A stretch of 64,000 bases of DNA from Lepidostoma basale (lineage: Eukaryota; Arthropoda; Insecta; Trichoptera; Lepidostomatidae), in contig JAHDVF020000010.1 in assembly GCA_022606425.2 (NCBI GenBank), positions 2,976,001 through 3,040,000 on the forward strand, read 5' to 3'. Under the pieces are notes generated by a model. It was given only the letters and a program-made list of their open reading frames with translations, was not told the DNA's origin and ran no database searches. Shown one piece after another: positions 33,662 to 45,782 of this stretch (position 1 is its first letter; each line of letters begins with the position of its first letter). Both the position numbers and the translations under genes were made by a program.

Positions 33662-33995
33662 TTTCAGGGTTGTCACAAATGAGAACATTGCGACCTATTG
33701 TGGGAAGAACCATTAGAGATAGGATACCCAAAGAAAATTCGCAAATCTTGCAAAATTTAAGACATATTGAAATGGAGTAGGCTGAGAAGACGATTCTGGA
33801 GGGACCACATCGATAGAATGGATCCAGCAAGAATTCCTAAGATCGTGATGCACGAGACTCCAGAGGGTCGTCGACCACCAGGAAGACCACCAAAGAGATG
33901 AAGAGAATGCTGGTTGTCTTCATCACAGGAAGAAAGTTGATATCCTGCATTAACAGATCGCAAGATCTACAATCAGAAGAAGAAGAAGACTTACG
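33662..33995 (+). mobile_element. LINE-A 3' end copy
   Basis: 'gagaacattgcgacctattg', then frames for VGRTIRDRI-type, RRFWRDHIDRMDPARIPK and ETPEGRRPPGRPPKR, ending in AGAAGAAGAAG. Confidence 0.7.
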
Positions 33996-34559
33996 TATTA
34001 TACATACATACTCGTGCATATGCTCATTGAGAAATACAAATTATTTTCATTCATTTCAAAATTATTCAGTTTTGAGATTGAATGATTAATTTTTGATTGG
34101 CTTTTGATTGAGATTATAGAATTTTGTTTTACAAAAAAATTATTGCGTAACATAATATCGAAAGCAGGATTTCTTTACTGATAATTTCAAATACATATTA
34201 CATCTTTGGAAGCGGCTGTAATGTGCAATGATTTTTAATGATGATTTTGAAACACTTCAGGTAGGAACCTTCGGGCCAACTATATGAAGTCATCGACTTT
34301 TTACACAGCTATCATGCGATATCATTATTCCGCAAAAAAAAGTGTGATATCGACATTCTGATTTTAAAATAATTTCAACGTAATCTTCCAATTTAAATAC
34401 CTGCGTACTATTACATGCAAATTCGTTATTGCGCCAGTTAAATACATTTAAATACTTGCATTTCACATGTTTTTAATTCCAACTTATTTACAAACATAAG
34501 ATACACATCTAAAATAATAAAAGCGCCATTAAGTTAATAGAATAAGGACTGTTAAAGAT

Positions 34560-34725
34560 AACGTCAGTTTTCTGAATCTTTTATTATATTTTATGGGAGT
34601 GACATGTTTCGCCTTGGTAGGGCGTTACAAAATGTTTTTTTTTTATAATGCCATAGCAAGGCGAAACATGTCACTCCAATAAAATATAATAAAACTTTAA
34701 GAAAACTTAAATTCTCGTTATCATT
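34560..34725. repeat. Foldback repeat FB, with opposed hammerhead-like motifs
   Basis: The left arm 'tattatattttatgggagtg' and 'acatgtttcgcc' is mirrored by 'ggcgaaacatgtcactcc' and 'aaaatataataaaactt'. Confidence 0.6.
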
Positions 34726-35107
34726 AAATGTGTATAGAGTTTTACTTAATATTTCAAGAAACAATGAATAATCGTTAAAATGTATATTTTTACAATCCAT
34801 ATGTTTTATTCCAAATATATAAAAGTTCTATTGTATGTAATTGAGATAAATTTTTAAGCCAAATCAAAAAATAGTAGAGATTTGTATGAAACCAATTTTT
34901 GAACTGTTAAATTAAATAACTTTGTTTTATATCACAATTGTATTTTAATTTTAATTTAACAATTCAAAATGTTAAGGTATCATAGTGTTTCGGCCAAAAC
35001 AATGGACTATTTAAACCAATTTTTCATTTCCCCATATTTTCTTAAGAGATATGGAACGCACGACACTTAAAACTTAATACATATCTTTATATTATTTATT
35101 GACCAAA

Positions 35108-35310
35108 TATCGTGTCACGCATGCAAATCGATTGTTCCGATTCCATGATGGCAGAGTAGCAAGAGCTATGACTGCCACACCGAAGGTTCCAGGTTCGATT
35201 CCTGGCAATGGCAGTGTAATTTCAAACTGCCTTTGGTCTGGTGTAAAATTCACGTGACAATAAAATGTCGACAGATTAGCTACCTATCACATATAGCTAA
35301 TTAAGTTGTA
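35108..35310 (+). mobile_element. SINE-1 copy next to a LINE-B scrap
   Basis: 35108-35136 matches LINE-B (minus sense). The SINE then runs from 'gatggcagagtagcaagag', with box B GGTTCGATTCC, to 'ctacctatcacata'; the tail is missing. Confidence 0.65.
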
Positions 35311-35369
35311 TACAATAATTGGGTTAAAATACTCGTAACTTGCTGTGGAAAGGAACGGGATACTACCAC

Positions 35370-35765
35370 ATTATTCTTCTTCTTTTTGTCCTGTCACACC
35401 TCCGTGGTGCATAGGGCCTCAAGGAACCTTCTCCACCCGACTCTATCGCATGCCTGATGCCTAACATCATCCCAAGTGAAGCCTGCTGCCTTAACCTCGT
35501 CCTGCAGGGTTCTTCTCCAGGTGGCTCTAGGTCTGCCTCGCTTTCTCTTTCCCCCCATAGGGGATCAGTCTAGTGCGCCCTGAGCGATGCAGGCTGGGTT
35601 CCGTCTCAGAGTGTGACCGATGCAATGCCATTTGCGCCTAGCGACTTGTTCTCTAATTGGCTTTTCGCCTTCCTTGGTCTAGAGAACGGCATTTGACACT
35701 GTTTGGGGCCAATAGATTTTGAATATTGAGCGAAGGCACCTATTTATAAACACCTGGAGTTTACC
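35370..35765 (-). mobile_element. LINE-E 3' end, copy 2
   Basis: Very similar to 9604-9985, including the 'aggcagacctagagccacc' region. It starts at the same 5' point ('aaactccaggtgtttataaa') as the copy at 52022. It extends further 3' than the 9600 copy, to 'gtgtgacaggac...aagaag'. Confidence 0.75.
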
Positions 35766-36144
35766 ACATTAAAAAGGCCTAAATGGCATCCAATCCCTAG
35801 GAACTAAAAAATCACCATGTTGTGTATTGTACGAAGCAGAAAAGAGTGTACTCGTTACATAACTTTCGGCTTAGCTAACGTACCTGTAGCTAGCATCGCC
35901 GCTGTGAGGAGAATGTGTACATCTTTAAATTACATTTAGAAACTCAATTTGTATTCCTCATATTATATTGGCCATTCACCGCGTAGGGATAAGTTACATG
36001 GACTCAATATGGCCCAGGCGGTGAATTATGTGTTATCTCACATTATCCTAAGTTCTAGTAATCCGATATAAAGAAACTTAAATACACACCATAAATCCAA
36101 TTGAACGCTTGTAAATTTGTATTTAAACCAGTTTATTCTTTACA

Positions 36145-36190
36145 ACAACCAACCGGTTTCGCTCCCGCTGGAGCTTTGTCGGGGTTACAA
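36145..36190 (-). repeat. Hammerhead-like motif (HH1)
   Basis: Minus strand: CCGACAA, GCTCC/GGAGC stem with loop AGCG, GAAAC, CGGTTGG; outer strings TTGTAA and TTGTTG. Confidence 0.55.
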
Positions 36191-36334
36191 AAGATACCTC
36201 GTATTAATGTATTATAGTAGAGAAACCTCGAGTTGAAACTGGCTAAGCTTGGCTAAAACTCGCTAAAACTCTTCGAGAGTTGTATGACCATAGGAAGTAA
36301 GTAAGTATATTCCAAGTCGGCGAGAGTACGTGTT

Positions 36335-36475
36335 ATGATGTATAAATGTAGAGGAAGCTTGAGAGATATGTCAGAACAGAGCTGTGTGGCGGTCTATCCT
36401 CTCTGCTTACCCTTCCGAGAAAATGTTTAGTTATTAGTTATATAACGGATGATTAGTTAGTTAATTGGTATATGT
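36335..36475 (+). mobile_element. LINE-B 3' end fragment
   Basis: 'tagaggaagcttgagag', 'gtcagaacagagctgtgtgg' and 'cctctctgcttaccc', followed by degenerate TTAGTTA repeats. Confidence 0.6.
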
Positions 36476-36559
36476 TAATAATCAGGGATCGCAATATTAA
36501 CAGGTATGGAGATTTATATAATTCTTCAACAAAAAATAAATGAACAAATACCTACATGC

Positions 36560-37000
36560 TAACCGAAAGTAAAGTCAAGATATACAAGGCAAGCGTTCGC
36601 CCCATCATGACGTATGGAATAGAGGTCAGGGCCGATACCAATAGAACTACCTAGAATACCTTCTTAGAGTAGCAGAAATGCGAAGCCTAGACTCCATCAC
36701 AGGCAAAACCCTCAGAGATCGGATCAGAAATGAAACGATAAGGTCTGTCTGTGGTGTTGAGGAAAAAGCCGAAGGCGTTTTTGGAGAGACCACGTGGACC
36801 GCATGGAGAATACAAGAATTGCAAAAATTGGTAAAGATGAAAACCCAAGCAGCAAGAGATTACCAGGAAGGCCGCCAAAGAGATGGAGAAATGGCTAGAC
36901 ATCATCATCCCAGGACAGCCCACCGTCACAAACAGGTCATACGACCTATGGTCATACGACCCAGGTCATCCGACTAAGAGGAAGAAGAAGAAGAAAAACT
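36560..37000 (+). mobile_element. LINE-A 3' end copy
   Basis: Reads KVKIYKASVRPIMTYGIEVR, MRSLDSITGKTLRDRIRNET and VCGVEEKAEG; then the frame is lost until a GAAGAAGAAG tail. Confidence 0.7.
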
Positions 37001-38014
37001 ATCGTGGCTTAGATTTAAATTAATTAATAGGACTGAACACACAAAAAAATTGTTTTATCTTTAGAAACGTACTGTAGGTATATGGAAATATTTTTTTACA
37101 TTACAAAAGGGAATCACTTGATGAAAAGTCGCGTACTTGAATATCTATGACGAAATTATTAATAACATTTTGAAAGGAATCAAAGTTTTTTTAATGAATA
37201 GAAATAATCAGGTACCCACAGCGGTGCCGTTGTTTATTTCATCTTGAGGAAGCTGCGGCTAAATGTTCACGTAACGTTTGTTCAAGTCAACGAAGATCTT
37301 CAATCAAGGTCAATGCGAGCGACGAGTACTTTTAATCACTTCGAATGGCGTATGCTAATCAGTTTTCAAAATTAACACCAATATTTACATAATATTATAA
37401 ATCGCAATTCATAATAAAGCTATTATATCTCCCCTCCAGGAAATTTGAGGCTCTTGCATAATCTTCTTGAGAATACCTATTATTTCTTTGATAAATAATA
37501 ATAAAAATCGACTTTAAAATTAACATGATTCTACGTGTTTACAAACGAATTTTTTTTAATCTGGGCAAGCATTATGATTACATATTTAAATCACAAAGCT
37601 ACATTTTTTTAAATTATCTTTAAATTAGTGTCCCATATTTTTTTCTTTATATAATCTTTATGCAATATTATTATGCTTTTCTTAATTTATGTGCTGAAAT
37701 ATTCGAAATCGTTTGTATAATATTATATATTTAAAATATAACAATCATTTAATCAATTTTGTTATTGTAAAATAAGCTATCTGAGGTGTAAATACTGTGG
37801 AATTACACAATTATTATTTTTATGGAATAGAACACTCTTTATTCCACCTTTGAGTTTATTTTTCTAGATATGATACCAATGTATTACCTTTATAATCAGA
37901 AGAACGTAAAAAGTGTTTTTTTTAATAAATGATTAACTCGATATTGATATTGTTGAATAATCGATAAGCTGATATTGTTGAATCTGATAATTCAGTTTTA
38001 CTTTTTCTTCTAAT

Positions 38015-38320
38015 TGTAGATCTTGCGAGCTGTTAAGCAGGGTATCAACTTTCTTCCTGTGATGAAGACGACCAGCCTTCTCTCCATTTCTTTAGTGGTC
38101 GTCCTGGTCTCGTCTGCAGTCTCGTGCATCACGATCTTAGGAATTCTTTCTAGATCCATTCTCTCTTTGTGGTCCCTCCAGAATCGTCTTCTCTGCCTAC
38201 TCCATCTTACTATGTCTTCAATTTTGCAGGATTTGCGAATTTCTTCATTGAGTATCCAATCTCTAAGGGTTCTCCCCACAATAGGTCGCAATGTTTTTAT
38301 TTCTGCTACTCTTTAGAGAT
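38015..38320 (-). mobile_element. LINE-A 3' end copy
   Basis: The minus strand reads MRPIVGRTLRDWILNEEIRK, SCKIEDIVRWSRQRRRFWRD and HKERMDLERIPKIVMHETAD, ending in ITGRKLIPCL. 93 codons open. Confidence 0.75.
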
Positions 38321-38607
38321 GTTTGGTTCTGACAGAATTTCTGACACTGAGGTCCGGAAAATGTTTGTGAATAGTACAAAAATTGTGATTTATTCGTTAA
38401 CAAATGAAGGCTGGTTATTACAAAAGTGTGCAAACTGTTTACAGTGTATTGTATCAAGAATGGGAGTTTTAGAGAGTATTTGGAACTACACTATATTATT
38501 CAATCACATTGCACCATTGTACAGTAATCGGTCTTTATGTTTAACACCAATTGGGATCAAAAACTCACATTTGACTTTTTAGCACCTTTGTATAAAACGA
38601 ATAAATC

Positions 38608-38935
38608 ACTTAACTAACTAACTAACTAACCATCACGCCATTTCCCCGGAGGGGTAGGCAGAGAGGATGGATCGCCACAATGCTGTGTCCTGGCATACCT
38701 CTCGAGCTTCCTCTACATTCATACATCGTACCATGCACGCACGTCGATTATTCCGACTTCGAATGTGACCGCCTTTTAGTAATCGATTAATTTGGTCATG
38801 CCATGTTTTCCTCGGTCGTCCTCGGCTTCTTTTTCCACTCACGCTGCTTGTGTACACTTTTTTTTTTACCATTCTACTCTCATCCATTCGTTCCATATAT
38901 CCAAACCATCTCAGGGATCCTTTTTTAATTAAATA
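38608..38935 (-). mobile_element. LINE-B 3' end copy
   Basis: The minus strand reads KKGSLRWFGYMERMDESRMV, VSGKRSRGRPRKTWHDQINR and VEEAREVCQDTALWRSILSA. The (GTTA)n tail lies at 38612-38630 (as TAAC). Same subfamily as 12655-12940. Confidence 0.8.
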
Positions 38936-39124
38936 ATAAATCACTTTTTCGCACTTATCATGTGAATTATGAATGTGTGTATTATGAATAAATAACTTTT
39001 TAGCAGTTATAAAAAATGCTTCAGGTCACGAACTCTATTCCTTAAGTGTGGAAATTTTAACATTATATTTTTATTTTAATCATTTAGTACGCGTCATTGC
39101 TTAGTTTTTGTTATATATTTATAC

Positions 39125-39156
39125 CTGAAGATGGAGGTCTCCTCCGAAATATTTGA
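39125..39156 (+). repeat. Hammerhead-like motif (variant)
   Basis: CTGAAGA, one T, the stem GGAG/CTCC, then GAAATATTTG. A single copy in an AT-rich setting. Confidence 0.4.
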
Positions 39157-39429
39157 ATATATGATAATGATTAATATGTTAATGCCTTAACTTTAAAATG
39201 AAAAATATTTTAACTAATATATTATATTATATAATATATAAATCATAAATATCTATTTCCACAATGCTAACTCTTTTAGTTTATAATTTATCCATATAAA
39301 ACACTTTAATGTCGTTCTTTCGATGATAAAGGTATACCTTGGAATCATGTCTAGAAAAATAAACCAAAAAGTGGAAAAAACAGTGCGCTAATCCATAAAA
39401 ATCATATTTATTCAAAAGCGTTTTAATTA

Positions 39430-39690
39430 TGATATATATTATTATTATTATTATTTTGTTAAATCGCTCTTTATATCATGACTGCATGAGCCAAATCGAT
39501 GTAAAGGGTATTATAGCTATCATAGTGACTCTCGTGACATGTGATAGGTAGCTAATATATCGCCCTTTTATTGTCACGTGAATTCTAAACCAGTCCAAAG
39601 ACAGTGTGACAATCACACCGTCCTCGCCGGGAAAAGAACCCGGAACCTTCGGGGTGGTAGTCAATGCACTTACCACTCGGCCACGAAGGA
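39430..39690 (-). mobile_element. SINE-1, near full length
   Basis: Minus strand with head CCTTCGTGGCCGAGTGG, body and tail, terminating in (TAA)n at 39435-39455. It lies only about 160 bases from exon 2 of the Spätzle-family gene, in intron 2. Confidence 0.8.
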
Positions 39691-39853
39691 AAGTAAAAAA
39701 TGTAAAAAAAAGAATGTATGAAATCCACTCTTTCTAAGAGCTAAGAAGTTTTACAACATACTATAGCGTGAGAGTCTCGAGCGTATTTTTTATTTAATAA
39801 TTTGTTTCGTTGCGTCTTTTGAAGCGTGAAAAAAAATATCTGATGGTATTTAC

Positions 39854-40020
39854 TTTGGGTAATAGTCGAGCTGCTCGCAATACGTGTATCCGGGGGCTGC
39901 ACATGCCGGCGTGTGGCCGGGGGGAGCAGGGACGTAGGTGCAGTGCTCTCCGTACTCCCCGTTGGGGCTGCAACGCCGCTCCAAGTGCACACTCTCATCG
40001 GTCTGCCCGCACACCAGCAC
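39854..40020 (-). CDS. spz-like: Spätzle-family gene, exon 2 (Cys-rich N-terminal prodomain)
   Basis: This is a 167-bp GC-rich exon between a clean acceptor (ATTATTTCAG) and donor (GTAAAT) on the minus strand. It encodes 55 full codons plus two bases (residues 16-71 with the split Lys). It holds cysteines at about 19, 32, 42, 55 and 63 and ends in GYTYCEQLDYYPK. A YC...YP motif followed by an Ile/Leu-rich segment is what Spätzle prodomains show before the cystine knot. It joins exon 3 in phase (AA plus A = Lys), continuing as DLIRHLVDKK. Its base composition contrasts sharply with the AT-rich intron around it. Spz3 or Spz4 type is my best guess from the Pro/Gln-rich prodomain, but the paralogue is not certain. 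The secreted proprotein would be a Toll ligand precursor. Confidence 0.82.
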
Positions 40021-40126
40021 CTGAAATTATTCCTTCGTTATTGCTAATTCTACTCTCAACTCTTAAAATCTAAGCTTATCATATGAATTTTACTCAACCA
40101 TTATTATTATGATTACAATTATTTTT

Positions 40127-40305
40127 AAATACTAATACCAAGGATTTAAATCAACGATATTAGAATTTATTTTTACAATCTTCAATGTGACCAAATAATA
40201 GCTCAATATTATGAAGAAGGAATCTGGTCGTGTCCAGGCTTGAACCCAAGTCCCCTGAATCAGGAGCCTAACGTTCTTTTCCCTAGACCACCACCCGATT
40301 ATACT
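40127..40305 (-). mobile_element. tRNA-derived SINE-3, copy 2
   Basis: Collinear with 29130-29285, including GGTCTAGGG (box A-like) and GGTTCAAGCC (box B). About 100 bases from exon 2, in intron 1. Confidence 0.6.
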
Positions 40306-40439
40306 CATATCAAAATGTTGGTATTTATAAAAAAGAAAATTATTATGCGTAAAACATTTATACTTGTCCATTGCTTTTGGCCGAAACACTATGATACTTC
40401 AACATTATTATTAAAATTTATAACACTGTTATGATGTCA

Positions 40440-40520
40440 CCATTTTTATTGTTCGCTATTTGAGTGTCGCGACAGCTTTTTGCCAACCGATGTTGGCATC
40501 ATCAGGTGTTATAAACAACT
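40440..40520 (-). repeat. Hammerhead-like repeat (HH3), copy 2
   Basis: Minus strand 40505-40471: CTGATGA, the 7-bp stem TGCCAAC/GTTGGCA with loop ATCG, AAAA in place of GAAAC, AGCT, GTC. Confidence 0.55.
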
Positions 40521-40699
40521 GTTGTTGTTTATAACTGTAACTGTGTTGTTTGTAACACAAAAGGTGAATAATAAATATTGTGATATCGTAACAGTGTGAA
40601 ATCGCCGAAACCAGGTACGAAACCCAATTTCGATGGAGAAGACCACCGGTACGGTTATAAGTTATTGTAAAATAAGTTAAAACACTTACATTTTTTGTT

Positions 40700-40815
40700 T
40701 TAACAACACTTTATTTTGTTTTACTGAACCAACCGATTCCGCTCCCATCGGATCTTCGTCAGGGTTACATAAGCTTAATCAGATGATTTTTGTTACCTTG
40801 ACGAAGCTCATACAG
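40700..40815. repeat. Hammerhead-like repeat (HH1), one full and one broken motif
   Basis: Minus strand 40763-40727 has CTGACGA, a GATCC-type stem, GGAAT and CGGTTGG. On the plus strand 'cttgacgaagctc' at about 40799 is the start of an opposed, truncated copy. Confidence 0.55.
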
Positions 40816-41734
40816 AATATTCGTATATTTTACACATTTATAGATTAATAACGCAATGAAAAAAAACGTGTGTATACTTTATAGAATTAAATATAATAGT
40901 AATAATTATTTGGCGTAACAAAAAAAAAACACTACTTACAACAGTTTTTAAACACTACACAAAATGGGAGAAATGCAACAATTATTCATAATTGACGGCT
41001 AGCTTAAACGGTAACTTCAACAGTATTTTGTATTGCTTATATTCGAATTATTCTACTAATATATTTGGTTCGGGTTCTTCTAAATATTATTGCGCAATAA
41101 TAAATATTATTGCGCAACATATTCGAAATTACACCACTAAAATGTGACAGTTCGTTGGTACTATTTAACACTTTTACAACTAACTTTATTCATGTCTCGT
41201 TATGTGACACGTTTACGCTATTCGTGAGTTGGCACGCGTGAATCAAATCAAATCAAATCACACTTCCGAACAATTCCGTAACAGGATGCCCGGGCAGCTT
41301 TCAATTTTACCTCTACTATACGCCCTAAAAGAAGTAAATCTTTAAAAGTATCTAGTACATGTATACATGCTTATTTTAGAGAATAACATGGGAAAAATCC
41401 AAATAGATGAGTATGTTTAGGCGGGCGACATGCATGGGTACTCTGGAAAAACCAACGGCTAGCTAAGTACATATTTTAGCCAGGATTTCAATCATTCATT
41501 AAGAAGATCTCGTCTACAATTAACGACATAACACAAAAAATCCTTTGGAATTCCCACAGCTGTGACTTCAGAACAAAAATAATACGGAACAAAAAAACTG
41601 CAGTCGATTATTGAATTTTCTTCCATTTACGATTTTTAATGAAAGTAGCATTTTTTTTTACAGAAACAATAAGACAATTTCATTTCATTAAACATTGACG
41701 AATTTTTTATGAATTAAAACAATTTTGAGTTTAT

Positions 41735-41880
41735 TTTTCTTGACATGTTTCGAAGGCATACCTTCATCATCGGGAGAACGATATAAGCTGGAGATATAAA
41801 TTAGAGTTTATATCGTTTTCAATATGATGAAGCTAAAGCCTTCGAAACTCAACGGTGGAAAAACAACAGTGTTTTAATTC
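41735..41880. repeat. Hammerhead-like inverted pair (family HH4)
   Basis: Minus strand 41775-41745 carries GATGATGAAGG, a CCTTC arm, GAAACATGTC. Plus strand 41824-41848 carries ATGATGAAGC, GCCTTCGAAAC. The outer flanks ('cgaattttttatgaatt' and 'aattcataaaaaaatcg') are also inverted, so the whole unit is a foldback of about 190 bp. Confidence 0.55.
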
Positions 41881-42029
41881 ATAAAAAAATCGTCATTATG
41901 GAATTCCACAGTGTTAACGCCAAAGTTTATTTAAAATTAAACAACATTTTTAACAACGTACGTTCACGAATTTAGCATTAAATCATATTATTATTAATTA
42001 TTGTTTCTTTAACAATGATGTAAAACTCC

Positions 42030-42165
42030 ATATTAAATATTCAATACGAATGAAGAAATGAAAATTTCTAGAAGTTTTATTATATTTTAGATGGAATGAG
42101 ATGTTTCGCCCTTCTAAGGCATTATTAAATGTCTTTTTTGATAATGTCTTAGACATTTGATCGAC
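42030..42165. repeat. Foldback FB, left arm with hairpin remnant
   Basis: 'aatacgaatgaagaaatg', 'ttctagaagttttattata', 'gagatgtttcgcc', 'aaggcattattaaatg'. The right arm is lost, replaced by LINE-B sequence from about 42173. Confidence 0.5.
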
Positions 42166-42172
42166 AACCATG

Positions 42173-42565
42173 GCATTACCAAATTAATGAAATATTGAAA
42201 GGCGGCATCATTCTAAGTTGGAAAAATCGACGAGCGTGCATATGCCACCCCGAAGGTCTTGGGTTCGATTCCCGGCAATTGTAGTGTGATTGTCACACTG
42301 TATTTAGTCTGGTGAAGAATTTATGTGACAATAAAATGGCGATAGATTAGCTACCTATCACATGCCACGAGAATCAATGTAATGGCTATACCTTTTACAT
42401 CCATTTGGCTCGCGCTGTTATGTTGTAAAGAGCGATTCAACAAAATAATAATAATAATAATATGAACGTAGAGGAAGCTAGAGAGTATGTCAGGACAGAG
42501 CAGTATGGCGGTCTATCCTCTCTGCCTACCCCTCCGGAGAAACGGTGTGATGGTTAGTTAGTATT
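42173..42565 (+). mobile_element. LINE-B fragment with nested SINE-1
   Basis: LINE-B 42173-42243, SINE-1 42244-42460 (5' truncated, (TAA)n tail), LINE-B 3' end 42461-42563 with GTTA repeats. A second short LINE-B terminus follows at 42585-42622. Confidence 0.7.
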
Positions 42566-42889
42566 TGAATAAAATAAATAGATTTTTCTTCGAGACAGCG
42601 TGATGGTTAGTTAGTTAGTTAGTAAATCTTATAATAAACAAGTGTGAAGAAAATTATGGAGCTACAGGTATATGTATAATAAAGAGCATTCGTAAAAATC
42701 AAGCTGAAGATAACAAACGACATAGCTCAATTGTTCCAAAACACTACGGCTAAATTTCAAATATTGCTGCTAATTCAAATCTGTTAATGGAAAAAATTAT
42801 TTCTTCACAGACATCTCCATTTAGGAATTCTAAAAATCAGTGGTTTTATTTTTTACTCGCTAATATTAGCATTTTAATAATTGTTTAAA

Positions 42890-43455
42890 GATTTTTCATG
42901 TATGGAAGTGAACCCTGGAACTTGCAAAAGGATGAAAGTAAAATAAATGCTGTAATAATGAAATCTCTTAGACGAATTTGTAATATAGCGTCAAATGCAA
43001 ATATAAGAAATGAATGCAGTGCGAATGAAAGTGTTATGAACCGAATGTAAATGTTATGAATGAAGAAAAAATGATTAAGAATGTATATGTTAACGGTGCA
43101 AACGGAATAAAAAATAGAGGAGCTCGAGGAAAACGTGACATGATAAAACCAATAAAATATTAAATGTCGGCTACGTGAGGGGTAGAGAAATCTGGGTGCA
43201 TGACATTATGTATGTTGAGAAGGCTAGAGAAATGTGTTTAGAAGTCGTAGAGTTTTAATTAAAAAAACGGTTTAAAAAATACGGTTAAAAAATCAATAAA
43301 TTATTGTATATCGGCCACGTGTCGGAAAAATGGCGTGCATTAATCGACGTATGAATGATGAGAAATCTAGTGAAGTTTGTCAGGAAAAACGAGTGTGGCG
43401 ATCTATTATTTCTGTTTATCCCTTCGGAGAGACGGCGTGTTGATTAGCAAGTTAT
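42890..43455 (+). mobile_element. LINE-B, heavily decayed, two overlapping pieces
   Basis: 'gtatggaagtgaaccctggaac' onward matches the YGSEAWNWQK region; then AT-rich decay. A second 3' end piece at 43300-43445 repeats the 'gtcaggaaaaacgagtgtgg' to 'gacggcgtgttg' part. Confidence 0.6.
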
Positions 43456-43509
43456 GAAAGTTTTCAAATAGGAATGTTTAAACTGTATGAAAGTTAAGAA
43501 ATAAAATAA

Positions 43510-43745
43510 TATTCCTTCGCATGAAGCACTTAATTTGTGGTGTGGCATTATAAAACATAATATTAATATAATTTTACTAGTTTCTACACCATTTAATTTT
43601 TTTTCAAAATCCAACAGGATCCTGTTGGAGAAGTAACCCTTCTCCAACAGGATCCTGGTTACATAACAAACATTTTTTTTGTAACCATGACAAAACTCCG
43701 GCGGGAGCCAAACCGGTTGGATTTAACAAAAAAATATATAATGTG
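43510..43745 (+). repeat. Hammerhead-like repeat (HH1), long copy
   Basis: Starts 'gaagcacttaatttgtgg' as at 3490. Contains an opposed degenerate unit with two BamHI-like ggatcc sites and a plus motif at about 43685-43722 (ATGACAA, ACTCC/GGAG, CAAAC, CGGTTGG). Confidence 0.55.
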
Positions 43746-43776
43746 GTGTAAATCTAGTAATAGTGTACTAATATTA

Positions 43777-44426
43777 TCTATATAAAACAAAGTCGTGTTA
43801 GTTACACCATTTATAACTCAAGAACGGTTGGACCGATTTTGATGATCTTTATTTTGTTGGATTTGTCTCCGTCCTGAATAGCAGAATAACTTTTTAAAAA
43901 TCACGAAAAAAAATTATGAAGAAAAATCATTTTCTCAAATTGTTTGTACTTGGACTTGGATCTTCTGGCTTAAAGAGGTTCAGCTCTAATGGCTATTCCT
44001 CTTACGTCTGTAGGAAACATTGTTGGAATGCGATTTGGTAGTTGTTTTATGGTGGGGCTAAATGTATGGCCGTTTTAAAATTGCTAATCTACGAGTATAT
44101 ACATAAAAAACAATGTCGTGTTAGTTACACCATTTATAACTCAAGAACGGTTGGACCGATTTTGATGATCTTTGATTTGTCCACGTCCCGAATAGCTGAA
44201 TAATTATTAAACATCGGAAAAAATCGATCCGAGTGCAACCCATTCAGCAAATATAAAAGTTTAACTGAAAGTAGTGCGTGAAAAAAATGATTTTTGCACA
44301 TTTATTGAATTCCATTCATTTTCAGTATTCCTTTAAACATAACAAATAACTGAATTTAATTCAACTAATAAGTTAACACAACATTTATGGATTCTGAAGC
44401 TTCACGAAGTTCGCCCGGTCAGCTAG
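43777..44426 (+). mobile_element. Helitron, non-autonomous, with duplicated 5' head
   Basis: Starts TCTATATAAAACAAAGTCG after an A and ends ...CGCCCGGTCAGCTAG before a T. This gives the A/T target, TC start and CTRR end of Helitrons, with a small CTTCACGAAG hairpin shortly before the end. The head (about 75 bases around 'tagttacaccatttataac') is repeated at 44100-44185. No Rep/helicase frame. Confidence 0.7.
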
Positions 44427-44747
44427 TTTTTAATAAAATATTACTATTATAAGTAAGGATCGGACTAGTTTCGGATTGTGTGGTACTTTTTATTAAATGC
44501 GTTTTATGATTTTCATCATGTCGGATCAATGTCTCACATATATCATTTCGATTAGTCTCACAGCGAGAGCCGACGACTAGCCCAAACTGGGGACCACAGC
44601 CTCGGTTTAGATTGTCTTGATTACCTGTTGCCGCTGTGACTCAAACGGATATCAGAAAGCCTTGTAACGTTTGACCTGAAGTTTAATAACGTATATATCT
44701 GCCCATTGTTTTAGAAAAAAAGACGAATATTAACCGGTCAAATACCT

Positions 44748-45250
44748 TAAGCTAGAATGGCAGTGCACAATGGTGTTCTTCTACCGACCCTTATGTATGG
44801 AAGCGAAGCATGGAACTGGCAAAAGAAGGATGAAAGTAGAATAAATGCAGTAGAAATGAGATCTCTTAGAAGAATGTGTGCATACTCTGTGTATGATAGA
44901 GTGTCGAATGAAAATATAAAAAGTGAATGCGGTGCGAATGATGGTGTCATGAACAAAATAATGAAAGGATCATTAAGATGGTTTGGGCATATGGAAAGAA
45001 TGAATGAAGAAATAATGGTAAAAAAATTGTATGTTAATGGTGAAAATGGAACCAGAAATAGAGGAAGACCGAGGAAACACTATGTCGGCCATGTGAGGAG
45101 TCAGAGAAATCGACGCGCGTGCATGACACGATGTATGAATGTTGAGGAAGCGAGAGAAATATGTCAGGAAAGAAAAGTGTGGCAGTCCATTCTTTCTGCC
45201 TACCCCTACGGGGAGACGGCGTGATGGTTAGTTAGTTAGTTAGTTAGTTA
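44748..45250 (+). mobile_element. LINE-B copy, 155 codons open
   Basis: Reads MAVHNGVLLPTLMYGSEAWN, SRINAVEMRSLRRMC, DRVSNENIKSECGANDGVMN, GSLRWFGHMERMNEEIMVKK and RNRRACMTRCMNVEEAREIC, ending SAYPYGETA and stop. A deletion has removed the TWHDQINQIL segment. (GTTA)n tail at 45228-45250. The best-preserved LINE-B 3' coding region here. Confidence 0.82.
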
Positions 45251-45691
45251 CCTTAAGCGACTTTACTCGCTCTTTGCTCCCAAGCCTGTTGGTCGGCCAT
45301 AATAAATTAGCGAATAAACTCGCTCAACTTTTTACCCGTTTCTAGTCAATTTCTAGTACTAATTCAAATAATCTAAAATATTAAACAAATAAAGACATCT
45401 GTTTGGTTGGTGAATAAATACTCTAATAATTCAGTTTACATATTTGAAAAAATGTAAAAAGTTTTAAACAGAAGTTTCGTATTCTTGCTTTTCACGGCGG
45501 CAGCATTTAACTTATTTTTCTGTTCAAATTTAATAAGTTTTATAGTTTAATCTCCGTACTTTGGAAATTATTATTGTGAATTGTACAAAATATATGTTAT
45601 TGTTAAGTTATTTCGTAAGATTAGAAATCCTTAATAAAATTGTATTATTTCAACATTTTTTGTCATATTTTTTTTAATTTCTACGCCAAGG

Positions 45692-45718
45692 AAGGGCTTC
45701 TGCGACCCGAAACACGTT
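45692..45718 (+). repeat. Possible hammerhead-like motif
   Basis: 'aaggaagggcttctgc' followed by GACCCGAAACACGT fits the stem and GAAAC part; the CTGANGA half is degenerate. Confidence 0.3.
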
Positions 45719-45782
45719 TATAAACATGTAAAAGAGTACAATATAAAACATAGGATAAATACAATATTATTAAAAAAATATA

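Noticed and set aside
40240..40434. Open frame next to exon 2
   Set aside because: Falls inside and just beyond SINE-3; no conserved content.
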